Positions 36,001 through 45,885 are shown, counted from the first letter of the stretch. The stretch: DNA of 64,000 bases from Selaginella moellendorffii (GCF_000143415.4 NW_003314328.1:337889-401888); one strand, 5' to 3'. Numbers and translations are program-made. Notes: a model not told the origin generated them from the sequence alone.

Positions 36001-36707
36001 AGGTACTTTCAAACTATAGAAAAAAGCTTTTCAACATGAAAGATTGGTATACATTCTTAAGGTTGCTCATGCATTTGGGATATTAAGAATAAAACTGGAT
36101 GCTCTCACCACAGGTATTTGGTATAAAAACACCATTGTTGTGGTTTTGCTGCAGGCCACAAATGCAACATCATAAACCAACAATAGTGGCTTAATAGAAA
36201 CCAATATTGTAGATGACATAAAAATGTACATGAAAACAATATTTAAAATGACATTGTTAATTAAAACTATTATAAACCTACTTTACGTAAAACACTCTAT
36301 TAAAGTATATTATAAAGGGACAAAAAACCAAGTGTAAAGCTCGCTCTTTAAACTAATATTGGAAACTATTTAAAAACCTTACTAAAAGTATACACTTAAA
36401 TGGTTAATATAACAAGGCAAAAAGTTTTTCAAAAAACTAAACTAAGTTTCAAAAATAAATCTACCATTGAAATATCCAATAAACCATAAGCAAAACCCAA
36501 ATATATAACTATTACAAAAAATCAAGAAAAAAACCTCTCCTGGAAAACTTAGATAATATACCAAATACTAAACCAATAATTTGACCTCTAGCTTGAAGTC
36601 ATAAATTAACTAATTTCTAAAACCAACTTTAAGAAACGAAGTTATGCAAGTAGGTTTGGACCACATGGCTTTTTACCTTGGTTTTTGACCGAAAAACCTA
36701 CATATTA
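33087..36707. mobile_element. Unclassified DNA transposon with terminal inverted repeats (about 3.6 kb)
   Basis: The left end begins gtagatttttgcttgg and continues aaaaaccaaag..gccat. The right end, read inward, begins gtaggtttttcggtc and continues aaaaaccaaggt..gccat. The inverted match extends over about 35-50 bp, including a second aacctac block. Many aaaacc/aaacct motifs lie in the subterminal 500 bp at the right. A multi-exon gene of unknown family lies inside. I could not define a target duplication with confidence, so the superfamily is open. The ends do not start CACTA. Confidence 0.55.
33930..35830 (+). pseudogene. Unknown multi-exon gene inside the 33-36.7 kb transposon
   Basis: Exon-like segments on the plus strand include FMASFIAEEFKKLN (about 33940), a 157-aa open frame at 34101-34574 with FTRLPAYGGSMVLVNRVKEA and SIDFWPNIPHNLQIHANLI, then KGICLPFPYELPKFHKEMI (about 34830-34890), then an acidic end DNEDDEDDE (about 35140-35163), and a Lys/Ala-rich part near 35600-35700. 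Intron-like gaps of 60-120 nt with gt..ag edges separate them. I recognise no DDE, zinc finger or recombinase motif. Its position between the terminal repeats suggests an element-encoded gene, but this is inference. Confidence 0.4.
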
Positions 36708-36922
36708 AGTTCCCTATTCATAGGTTCACAAATATAACCAACATCAATTTCTTATGGAGTGTGATCATGGAGATGATGCAGAGAAACATCAGGGATAGGT
36801 TCTAGAAGGTCATGGACTTGACGGAAATGCAGGTAAAACTATTTTCTTTCATCTCTTTTCTCATTCGAGCTAAGAAAGAGCTGTGGATGTTAACATGGAT
36901 AAGCGTGTTTGTGGGACCATGG

Positions 36923-36955
36923 CGTGTTGCCGTGAACCACGGCAACACGGTTCAC
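36923..36955. promoter_or_regulatory. Perfect palindrome upstream of the CHAT gene
   Basis: CGTGTTGCCGTG (36923-36934) and CACGGCAACACG (36938-36949) are perfect inverted repeats with a 3-bp centre. An overlapping GTGAACC (36932-36938) pairs with GGTTCAC (36949-36955). The centre is about 100 bp before the ATG at 37036. It may be a protein binding site or a 5' UTR hairpin. Confidence 0.45.
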
Positions 36956-37035
36956 GGCGTGTTTTGAAGCTATGAAAAATACACCTCTTCACTTGGACAA
37001 GAGATATTTTTGCGAGATCTTCCTAAACCGGTGCA

Positions 37036-39631
37036 ATGGCCAGCATGGGCATGATTCGACACTGGGTGTTGTTTCATCAAATGGTTCTGAAAGTTAAGGA
37101 CAATTCAGTAGAATACTTGGTCGAGCATTTTCTACTTGGGATGTTGTTCTCAATCCAAGAAGAGCTTGAGCAGCTACGTGAGTTTCTTGCATCCATCCTT
37201 CAAGAGGCGGACTCTGGCCAAGCCTGGGCCATGTATTATGTGGCCCTAACGGCCGTTACCAGGGACGATGCTGCTAGCGGGATGAGATGGATGCAGAAAA
37301 GTCTAGAATTGGCGCGTGCCAAGGATCTCACTTATCTCATCAACCGAGCAGCTTCAGTTTTGGGAAACTGGTCTAGCCTCGGGGGCGTCTGCTCCAACTT
37401 CAGCGACCCCGAAAAGGCCGTTGCCTACTGCATAATCGCAAAGGATGCTGCAATCCGCATGGACACGGATGAAGCACGTTGGAGGGCTCTGTGGCGGCTT
37501 GGGCATTGCCTTTGCGACTCTGGCGACTTCAAACGCGCCAACGAGGTCAAGAAGGAGCTACATGAGATGGCTAAAGCAGCTTCAGGTGAGCTTGTTACCT
37601 TTCAGGCTATTAATTTTCTGGTGTGCAGCAGTGGAGCAGCAGGTGGCTTTGGCGTACACGGAATCGCTTTCGGGAAGTATTGCGGGTATGATAGGCGAAG
37701 ACGATGCATCCAAGAAACATAACGGGGCAGTGATACGGCTGCTCCAAGGGTTTCCAGCAGACTTAGAGGAGAGCGGTAGGAATTTCTTACGTTTGGTTGA
37801 AAGGATTTCAACAGAGGGTCTTATGGCGTTCGAGGATCTTATTGCGTTCAGCATGAAAAAGCCTTCTGTCCGGACTGTTATGGACATTCAAACCATGCTC
37901 GGCCAAGCCAGGGGTCAGCTTGACAATGAGCCCGAGGCACTTTTCCTCAATCGCACGAGGGAAGAAGCAGAGGAAAATGCTGCGGAGCATCTGATTTCGA
38001 AGGAGGTCCAACGTTCTCCGGCAAAAACAGCTATGGCTCTGGTTTTTATTGCAACACTGGCTCATATGCATCGCAATGAGCATAGCTTTGAGATCATAGA
38101 GAGTTTGCTGGAAGAAGCCCAGAGGCTCGCACAGGAGTATCCCAGCATTCTCCTCAGGGTTCTCAATGAGCAAGGCCGGAACTACGCATGCGCAAAGGAT
38201 GATGATAATCTCAACAAGGCCATTTGCAAGTTCAAAGAAGCTGCTAGAAAGCAGATGGAGCTGGACTTTGGAGGCTTCAGCTATGGCCGAATCGGTTACC
38301 TGGACGACAACAAACGAAGCTTCCGTATGCTGCAAAGTCTTCTGATGGGGGGCAACCGTATGCGAGAAGCGCTCATCTGGGCGGAACGAGAGAGATGTAG
38401 AGATCTCCTGTACATCCTGAGGAACTCGGCGAGGAGTGATGCTTTCCAGAGAGAGTTGGAATTGGAAGAGTTCGACTGCAGTGAAGAGTCGGCATGGGAG
38501 GAGATCAAAGAAGTTGCTCGCTTAAGTGGGAGAGATACAGCACTACTGGTGACTTCTCATATCTTCGCTCAACAGATCCACACACACATCCTTTACTGGG
38601 ATTCTCATGAGAGCAAGTTACTTCACGAGTCCCATGGCCTGCAGCTAACCAAGCCCAACAGCGTCCTTCAAATGGTAGAGAAAGCTTTGACCACCATGAA
38701 AAGTGTGTCCTGGCCTTGGAATATGAAATTCTGGTACAAAGTCCTGATAGAGCCATTTGAGGAGTTCTTGAAGCTGACCAAACCCAAGAAGCTGGTTTTT
38801 ATCACTCACGAGGTATGTTCCAAAAGCTGGAGTTCGTCCTTGCTGATAAGTGTGATGGAACAGGGGCTTTCTATGTTACCATTCGCTGCAATTTATAAAA
38901 CGAACAACGAGCCCTTCCTGATTCAACAGTATGCAATCTCTGTCTCTCCTTCCCTGCGGATGCACAAGCAATGTATCCGTCAGCAGCAGCGGCAAGAATC
39001 ACAGAGAAGCGGAACACTATCCGCTCTGGTTATTGGAAATCCAACACTTGACCTCCCACATGCAGAAGAAGAAGCCGCATACATCACGCGCGAGCTGGCC
39101 AGTTCCTTTGCGCATAGCGTGACTCGTCTCGAGAGACAAGAAGCCACGAAAGAAGCTGCTTTGAAACTGATTCCGGAAAGTCATTGGATTCACATTGCCA
39201 GCCACGCTGTCGTCAACCACGAATACCCGAATGGAGCTCTCATTTTGGCATGCAACAATTCGCTTACAGGCGAGGAGATCAAGGAACAAGCAGGGGCGGT
39301 GAAGGCCACGACGGTTGTTCTGAGCGCGTGCCAGACTGCCCTTGGGCGTGTAAAGTCTGAGGGAGTTTTGGGATTCGCACGAACATTCCATATGTTGGGA
39401 GTCCCATCAGTCGTGGCATCCTTGTGGAAAGTTGACGACAACTCCAGTAAAGTGTTCATGCAGAAACTCTACGAGCACCTCAAGGTGTTGGACATTGGAT
39501 TGGCAATGCAGAAAGCAATGGTGGAGATGATAGAGACCGAGGATGAATTTGGCCTTAATGTTTTTAAGCCTGATCAGTGGGCTCCTTTTGTTGTGTGTGG
39601 AAGCGATCAATCCCGTTGCAATAAATTTTAA
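37036..39631 (+). CDS. CHAT-domain (caspase-like) protease with TPR-like N-terminus, 850 aa
   Basis: Two exons, 37036-37585 and 37629-39631, join across a 43-nt intron (GTGAGC...GTGCAG) to give KAAS|AVEQQVALAY in frame. The first 450 residues are helical and TPR-like. The C-terminal CHAT domain (clan CD peptidase, related to caspases and separase) has HWIHIASHAVVNHEYPNGAL with the likely catalytic His709 (codon 39203) and VLSACQTALGRVKSEGVLGF with the likely catalytic Cys751 (codon 39329). It ends with GVPSVVASLWKVDD and WAPFVVCG, the family's closing strands. Both catalytic residues are present and the frame is clean, so it looks functional. The substrate is unknown. A scrambled partial duplicate lies at 41578-42100. 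I chose the first ATG in frame. Confidence 0.85.
37586..37628 (+). other. 43-nt intron of the CHAT gene
   Basis: GTGAGC starts at 37586 and CAG ends at 37628. Removing it joins the two long frames in phase 1 and keeps the protein continuous. Reading through would stop the first frame shortly after 37720. Confidence 0.75.
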
Positions 39632-39679
39632 GTGGAGGATACCCCAAGTTGCTGGTTTTGAACGAACGTCATGGGAAAG

Positions 39680-39840
39680 ATGATCACGGCATTATAGATT
39701 ATATATTTGGATACCGCAAGTTGCTGATTTTGGGGAAAGATGACCGCGATATTATAGATTATATATTTGGATAGCTTCAAACTAACGTGATCATGACATT
39801 TTAGATTATATATTTGGATACCGCAAGTTGCTGGTTTCGT
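39680..39840 (+). repeat. Tandem repeat downstream of the CHAT gene (about 3 units)
   Basis: Units of about 55-70 bp share attatagattatatatttgg followed by atacc or atagc, at about 39690, 39750 and 39800. Two also share ccgcaagttgctg. An earlier ccccaagttgctggttttg at 39642 is a partial unit. Confidence 0.75.
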
Positions 39841-39959
39841 AAACGCGGATCCAGACGCGTCATAAGGCACGACACAAGGACCCAGACAAGCGTGAAGGTC
39901 CCAGTGATTGCTACACTTAGATAGTGGCATTTTAATATGAAATGAAGGCCGGGTCAAGT

Positions 39960-40340
39960 AATTGTACGTTTTATTATCCCCATCGTCCCCTAGGGACTAC
40001 CATTTGTTGCAAAGTACAAGATAAGCCCTTCACTTAACCTAGACGGTGTCGGTGATGGGAAGTCGAGAGTGCACTCTCTAGCGAAACTCTAGCGAAACTC
40101 ACATGTGAAACTCACTCGATGATCCGGTGCCGCTTATGGATCACTCGCCTCGCCTCCCAGGTGACTCCACCGTGTGACTAGAGCCACCTGCTACCACTCG
40201 GTCACAAAGATGCCAAGCCGGACGAACTCCATGTCAATCTAGCTCAACCTCGTCGCAGTCAAGCGGTCCAACTCGAGCACGATGACCCGGCGTCACTCGT
40301 GCTCGTGGGTCACTCGCCAGGTCAAGGCCATGTTGTCTAA
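39960..40340. repeat. Dispersed GC-rich repeat, copy 1
   Basis: The stretch shares several blocks with 59344-59690: gtgcactctctagcgaaac versus gcgcactctcagggtaac, cctcccaggtgactcc versus cctcctaggtgactcc, and gccacctgct. It contains many cactcg and ggtcac repeats. It is probably a noncoding mobile repeat whose class I cannot tell. Confidence 0.45.
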
Positions 40341-40404
40341 CAAGTATGGACATCTAAACATATAGACATAGAGGAGTTCGCTTCTTCACACGCTCAAGGG
40401 CTAA

Positions 40405-41541
40405 ATGGAAGAATTGGCCAGGTTAATATGCGATCCGGAAAACAACGTGATCACCCTTTCGCTAGAGTGGGAAGCGCTCGACGATGCAAAGAAGTTGCTG
40501 ATCTCCAAGGATTACGTTGAGAAGGAAGAGAAGGGGAAGTTTGTTTCTTTTGAGCGCGACTCTTCTCACCCGCCTCCGTTTTCAACATCACTTGTCTTCC
40601 CTGAGGAAGCCCCAGAACCGCAGCACGGGACAGCAGGTAGGGGCGTCCATGACGGCGGGTGGGAAGACTGCGACTCGCTCCAGCTCGACACGGCCTCGCT
40701 ACCCGAACCACAGCAGCTCAGTGTTCAGGCCCTGACCAAGCGCCAAATGATCATACTCAGGTTCGTGGTGCAGCCATCCGTTCAGTCAAGTGGCAACCAA
40801 ATCTACCTCAAACTTGGTATCGACAAATTCGTGTTGGGAGTCCCCGAAAAGGACTTCCTGGAGCCAGAACACGGCCTTGGCTTCTACCCCTACTTCATAC
40901 AGGTCAGTTTGGAGCCGGAATACAACAACCTGGAAGCAGTCCCCATGAGCCAGCCCGTCTACAAGATGAAGAACCAGCAGGACATAGAGAGGAAAGCATG
41001 GACGGTGTCTGCCACCGAGCAAATCAGGACGAGGAAGACACAAGTGGATGCCAAGCTAGGATTCCGTCCTGCCAGTTTGACGGTGACGCATGCCTGGGGG
41101 CAGGAGGAGAAGGTTTCGATCTACAAGACTCTCCTGGGGCCAGTCGAGGGCATGGGGGAGAATAGCAAAGCCGCCAGATTCGAGTGGAACTTGCTCCGAT
41201 GGGGGAACAACGAGAAGTACGATCCACACAAGCCGGAGTCCGCCTTGAAGTGGTCAATGCCGCAGCTTCCCTTCCCCAGGAACGGGAAGGCCACGTGTCC
41301 CGTGCTGGAGGACTTTCCGGATACATGGTGGCGCTTCACTGAGCAGCAGTCTATGCCCACTGGAATCCGAGTTCAAGTGAAGGCTGTACTGCACCTTGTC
41401 TACGTCAAGAGCGCCTGCTGCTTCTTCAACGTTTATAGATCGCAGGAAGAGAAATTCGAGTTTGAGCAGCTCTACCCTCTCAACTATCCCAAGGTCACGA
41501 GTTCGCCTTGTTCCTCGAGTTCAGATCCGCTGCCATTGTAG
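40405..41541 (+). CDS. Hypothetical protein, 378 aa, next to the CHAT gene
   Basis: A clean frame with balanced composition encodes a soluble-looking protein without signal peptide or membrane segment. Residues 1-130 contain a charged start (MEELARLICDPENN) and a Pro/Ser-rich linker. Residues 130-360 alternate in a way that suggests beta strands (FVLGVPEKDFLEP, ASLTVTHAWGQEEKVSIYKT, FEWNLLRWGNN, GIRVQVKAVLHLVYV). I recognise no family. In the last 15 codons another frame (EFALFLEF) also looks protein-like, so the true C-terminus may be shifted. It lies between the CHAT gene and its broken duplicate, so the pair may have been duplicated together. Confidence 0.6.
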   Translation: MEELARLICDPENNVITLSLEWEALDDAKKLLISKDYVEKEEKGKFVSFERDSSHPPPFSTSLVFPEEAPEPQHGTAGRGVHDGGWEDCDSLQLDTASLPEPQQLSVQALTKRQMIILRFVVQPSVQSSGNQIYLKLGIDKFVLGVPEKDFLEPEHGLGFYPYFIQVSLEPEYNNLEAVPMSQPVYKMKNQQDIERKAWTVSATEQIRTRKTQVDAKLGFRPASLTVTHAWGQEEKVSIYKTLLGPVEGMGENSKAARFEWNLLRWGNNEKYDPHKPESALKWSMPQLPFPRNGKATCPVLEDFPDTWWRFTEQQSMPTGIRVQVKAVLHLVYVKSACCFFNVYRSQEEKFEFEQLYPLNYPKVTSSPCSSSSDPLPL

Positions 41542-41577
41542 TTTTTTGTTTTACTTTAAAGAATATCAAGGTTTACC

Positions 41578-42100
41578 TTGGAATGGTCCTGATAGAGCCA
41601 TTTGAGAAGTTGTTGAAGCTGACCAAACCCAAGAAGCTGGTTTTTATAGGTGGGTTCCAAAAGCTGGAGTTCGTCCTTGCTGATAAGTGTGATGGAACAG
41701 GGGCTTTCTATGTTACCATTCGTTGCAATTTATAAAAGGAACAACGAGCCCTTCCTGCTCTTTGCTACTAAGTCTTGCAAAAGACTAATTAAAAAATCAC
41801 CCTGAAGCCAAAACACAGGTATAAAACAATGTAAAACTTCCATAAGTCACGTACCAAAACCGTTCATTTGCTGATTCAACATTATGCAATCTCTGTCGCT
41901 CCTTCCCTGCGGATGTACAAGCAATGTATCCGGCAAGAATCAGAGAAGCGGAACACTATCTGCTCTGGTTATTGGAATTCCAAAGCGAATTGTTGCATGC
42001 CAAAATCAAAGCTCCATTCGGATGTTCGTGGTTGACGACAGCGTGGCTGGCAATGTGAATCCAATGACTGTCCGGAATCAGTTTCAAAGCATGGCAACGA
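41578..42100 (+). pseudogene. Scrambled partial duplicate of the CHAT gene
   Basis: 41583-41755 matches 38741-38920 of the CHAT gene in direct orientation (IEPFE.LLKLTKPKKLVF). 41874-41985 matches 38925-39050, also direct, after a foreign stretch of about 120 bp. 41981-42098 matches the complement of about 39150-39262, the segment with the catalytic His, in inverted orientation. The copy therefore lost its frame and suffered an internal inversion. No Cys segment is present. Confidence 0.85.
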
Positions 42101-42489
42101 ATTTTATAGCATCCTGTTTGGCTTTGCAAGTTTTGCAGACACCAAAATCACTATCCTTATTATCTGCTCTCTCCGAAGTTGAACGCGGCAGTACAGGTCG
42201 CGGCAATAGTTGGCTATCTCTTATTGCTTGCTTGGTACCTGAAAATGGACAAAGAATGTGGACCAACAACAGATTAAAACTGTTTGTGCTGTGGTCTAAT
42301 CTCTCACTAAAACATCCAGTCTCTTTAACATTAGTCTAGTCTCTCACTAAATGCCCCAGTTTAGAAACAGTCATCACCACCCCCCATAGAATAAAAAAAA
42401 AGCTCTCGATCCCCACTTGTTTAAAATCTAGCTCGTAAATAGGACTTTCTAATCGCAAGCAACAGGGTAGAGAATCAGCCATAAAAAAA

Positions 42490-42560
42490 TGGGGTGAGAG
42501 AGGCTCAAATTTTCAACCTCAGTCAGCAATTTATGAGACACACTATGCCTACACATCCTT
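42490..42560 (-). pseudogene. tRNA-Met pseudogene, inverted relative to the true gene
   Basis: The minus strand carries a decayed copy of the tRNA-Met gene at 42708, with GAGCCTCTCTCACCCCATTT intact, GTCTCATAAATTGCTGACTG matching the anticodon plus intron, and an altered T arm. Flanking bases after CCCCA (TTT..TTATGG) also match those of the true gene. It therefore arose by local inverted duplication or is part of a tRNA-derived SINE. Confidence 0.7.
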
Positions 42561-42707
42561 AAGTACTCCAGGAGTGTAGGCATACAGGTCAGAATTTGGA
42601 GTACGTGTTTGTGTGATGGACTGAACTTGGGACCAGTGTCATCAATGGACAGCAACCAATTCGAATCAAAACAATATTTCACCTGCATTACAAGTTTTCA
42701 AATGTGT

Positions 42708-42797
42708 GGGGTGGTGGCGCAGTTGGTCAGCGCGTAGGTCTCATAGTTTGCTCGCTGAGTTATCCTGAGGTCGAGAGTTCGAGCCTCTCTCACCCCA
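42708..42797 (+). tRNA. Elongator tRNA-Met (CAT), with intron
   Basis: The 90-nt gene starts GGGGTGGTGGCGCAGTTGG and ends CTCTCACCCCA. It has A-box and B-box sequences (TGGCGCAGTTGG, GAGTTCGAGCC) and the plant elongator tRNA-Met sequence. GTCTCATA holds the anticodon CAT. An intron of about 15-17 nt follows it (around gtttgctcgctgagtt) before ATCCTGAGG. Plant elongator tRNA-Met genes normally carry an intron at this place. A T run follows at 42798. Confidence 0.92.
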
Positions 42798-42989
42798 TTT
42801 CTTATGGATGCTTCAGAAGATCTAAGATTAAAAACAGAGATCAGAAAGAAAGCACAGATTACCTCAGCATTTGGCAATCTGTCTTCGTCACTTGCTGCCA
42901 ATACGTTGTTCAAGCGAAGGAAGTGTTGATTCTGAAATTATGCCTAACTGTGCACTAGTTAGTAATTGCATCGGATTCATCAAGAGCCA

Positions 42990-43570
42990 TTAGAGTTAGT
43001 GATGCAATTTAGAGTTTGCTTTTGGAGTTTTTTGCTTCTAGCAAAGCCCAATATGTTGAAGTAGATCAAGTTGAGGATGTTATGGCTAAGACTTTGTTAA
43101 GATCTTGTAGAGCTTGTGCACCCAGTGACTCTTAATGATGCTCTTTAGTTGGCATAATAATACAAATTTGCCCCTATTCTACTTATAGCTCTACATGTTC
43201 CAATTTTGGTTTTGCCTAGTGATAGTCTTGCTTTAATGGATGTTGATGTTGCAGCTATGTGTGTTCAAGGACAAGGATAGGGACATTGAGATGTATAGTG
43301 TTGGGTGTGTAACAAGCTTGGCTACACATATTGGTGGTGTAGGTGGTTCCCTAATTGACATCCTCCATTTCCAGGGTAGAGGATATGGCATTAACAACCT
43401 CCTATTAGTGTTGTTGCTATAGAAAGACTTGATACAACAATTCTTTCAGAAAACAAAGAGTCACATAAGTAGAGGAGGGATTTCACGTGAATAAGTGGAG
43501 TATCATCAAGGGGCTCATTCTACATCAATTCACCTAGTATTTAATTTTTAAGCTCATTTTGATAACAAAA
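42990..43570 (+). pseudogene. Gypsy fragment of the G3 family
   Basis: Bases 42990-43140 match G3 gag at 47150-47290 (agtgatgcaattt, cccaatatgttg..gatcaag). 43440-43565 match 47620-47765 (gagtatcatcaagggg, ctcat.ctacatcaattcacc). The piece is strongly diverged and ends directly where the MATE relic begins, so the insertion or a recombination may have removed the first half of that gene. Confidence 0.75.
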
Positions 43571-43582
43571 TTTTGCTTGTAA

Positions 43583-44924
43583 AGTTCCTCCAGTCCCAAA
43601 GCTGCATGGTTCCAATGCTACTTTGGTCCATCGTGAGCTTGTTAGCTCACCACTCTACTGGATCATGATCCACAAGATGGGAATTGGAGCTCATGGAGCA
43701 GCAATCTCCATTAGCATTTCCTGCTGGCTAATCGCTGGACTTTTGGTGCTCTTGGTGGTTTTATCCCTCAGATCCAACGCTGCTGGCCTGGATTTCCACC
43801 CAGATGTTTGGAGGTATCAAAGTTTTCTTGAAGCTGGTGGTTCCCTCAGCGATCATGGAATGGTAAATTTATCTAGTTTTCATTTCTTTTATTTAGATTT
43901 GAAACTTTTTGCAGTGTGGAATGGTGGGCTTTTCAGATATTAGTTCTCCTTGCAGGGCTTCAGCCAAATCCCCAGTTCGAGACATCAGTTTATTCGATAA
44001 TGTAAATTTACAAAAAAAACAAACCACTCTTAATATTCAGTCACCTGTTTTACTTTTTACTTTACTAATGGTTAGTTCCTCGTTCCAGCTTGATTACTGT
44101 GAGCTTCATGTTTATGATACCTTGCGCCATTGGTGTAGCAGCTAGGTAATTCGTAAAGTATAAATTCTCTCTATTCTTCTCAATGTTCTAAATTTTTTTT
44201 GCTGGTTGTTACTAGTATGCGAATTTCCAACGAGCTAGGAGCTGGCCAAGTTTCCAATGCACAATTTGCTTTCTTTGTCACACTTGGTCTTGGGCTCGTA
44301 GATGCTACAACAATGGCAATCGTCTTGTTCTCAGCTCGCCATGTTTTGGGAAGAGTCTATAGCAGCGAGCGAGAAGTTATCAACTATGTGGCAAAACTTG
44401 GCCCGCTCATAGCTCTCATTTCCTTCATGGACGATATCCAAGCATCCATCTCAGGTATGTTTCTATAATCTAATCATTCCAAGAACTTTGGTTCTTTATA
44501 TCTTTATTGGACTAATTGTTCTTATGAATCAATCGAAGGTGCTGCGAAGGGCTGTGGATTGCAAGTTACTGCTGCTGCTGCAAATCTGGGAGCTTACTAC
44601 ATTGTTGGTGTGCCAGTGGCTTACATTCTCGCATTCCATTTTGGCCAAAATGGAAAGGTTTGATCGTGATCTTTCTATTTTATTCTTTCCTCAAAGTTGA
44701 GTGTGATTCTTAAATGAATTTGACAGGGATTGGTGATTGGAATTCTTTGCAGGCGATAAAGTTCCTTTTGATCGCATGCGTCTTCACAAACTGGAAAAAG
44801 CAAGTAAGAAATCTGATTTTCATCCAAAACTCGCTGGAACTTCATTCATTTCTATAAAACTTTCCAGGGCGAAAACGTGATAAAGAGAGTTGAGAGCTCA
44901 GCGACATCACCATTATTATCTTAG
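43583..44924 (+). pseudogene. MATE-family transporter, C-terminal half
   Basis: The relic encodes roughly the second half of a plant MATE multidrug and toxin extrusion transporter, a polytopic membrane protein that exports compounds in exchange for protons. Exon pieces in order are KFLQSQSCMVPMLL and IHKMGIGAHGAAISIS, then GGIKVFLKLVVPSAIM|ECVEWWAFQILVLLAGL, ITVSFMFMIPCAIGVAA, RISNELGAGQVSNAQ (the conserved RVSNELGAG motif), SGAAKGCGLQVTAAAANLGA, GLVIGIL and FTNWKKQ. Introns are 50-90 nt with gt..ag edges, for example 43863-43914. Two small frame shifts near 43650 and 43780 and the missing N-terminal half make it a pseudogene. The stop is at 44922-44924. Confidence 0.85.
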
Positions 44925-45037
44925 ATCATGCCACCATAGTTGCATTAGATAGATATATAGATAGATAGATATGTTTAAGGTCGCCGCAGCACCCGTGAGG
45001 GCATAGTGCTAACTATTTAGCAAGCTACCTAAATTTC

Positions 45038-45740
45038 TTGATGTTGGGAGAGGAGGCGGCGGCGGTGGTGGTGGGGCGGTGGCGAGGCTTTGGAGGAGGA
45101 CCTGGTGGTGGAAATTGGCTGTGGGAGCTTCTGTGCGCAGCGATTGGGGGCAGCGGTAAGCGGGGCTCAGCCCCAACAAGAAGTACAAGCTTTCCGGTGT
45201 CAACCTCGTGGATCAGCGCAGCAAAAAAGCCATCGATGGCAAGGATCCATTTTTCGAGCTTTTCACGCTCCGGACTGGTGGGGTTTTCACAAAAGACCAG
45301 CTTGAGTCGGAGCTGGAGAACCTCATCAACTGTGGCATGTTCCAGACCGTGGAGATGGAAGGTGTCACTCAGGCTGATGGGACTATGAAGATCAACATCA
45401 ACTTTGTCGAGAGCCAGTTGCAAGCGGCGAAAAGTGTGCAGTGTATCAACGTTGGGCTGTTGCAAGCAACCCGATTTTAACAGCATGACCGAGAAGCAGC
45501 AGCAGGAATATCTTGGGAAGCAAGAAGAAGAGTACAAGAAGCGGGTGAGGAAAGCCAAGAAGTGCATGCTACGAGAAGGATCGTTTCGGGCTGGCTGTCC
45601 ACCGAGTCACTGCCAGAATGCTGCAGAGAATCCGAGAGAGAATACAGAAGTAGTATCACGATGAAACTATGCGTGCGGTCAAGTCTTCAACTTTGGAAAC
45701 TTCAATACGAACGAAATAGTCCGTGAAGTAGTGGAAGGGG
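45038..45740 (+). pseudogene. TOC75-like chloroplast outer-envelope channel, POTRA region
   Basis: A Gly-rich start (FGGGPGGGNW) is followed by KKYKLSGVNLVDQRSKKAI, FFELFTLRTGGVFTKDQLES and LENLINCGMFQTVEMEG. Then come FVESQ and CINVGLLQ, the first POTRA repeat pattern of TOC75, the beta-barrel channel that imports proteins into chloroplasts. Next is MTEKQQQEYLGKQEEEYKKR after a one-base frame shift near 45465. The last part reads GQVFNFGNFNTNEIVREVVE and stops at the hAT insertion. Downstream of the hAT element the sequence resumes with GDITDMQM (51474). Frame shifts and lack of the barrel show a truncated pseudogene. Confidence 0.82.
45733..45740. repeat. 8-bp target duplication of the hAT element, left
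   Basis: GGAAGGGG is repeated exactly at 51466-51473. Eight base pairs is the hallmark of hAT transposons. With one copy removed, the TOC75-like reading VVEGDIT is continuous. Confidence 0.9.
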
Positions 45741-45885
45741 CATAGTTGCCGGAAAACGTATGAAACTAAAAAAACGTAACGTTTTAAATGCGTTAAAAAA
45801 CACCGTTCTAAACTCCCAATGCGTTTGCACTATTTGCGAAAAGAGACAAAGGTTTCTTTAGGGTTTCTTTAGGGTTCATGTAGTC

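Noticed and set aside
37582-39610. Several minus-strand open frames over the CHAT gene
   Set aside because: They mirror the coding strand of a clearly conserved protein and have no motifs of their own.
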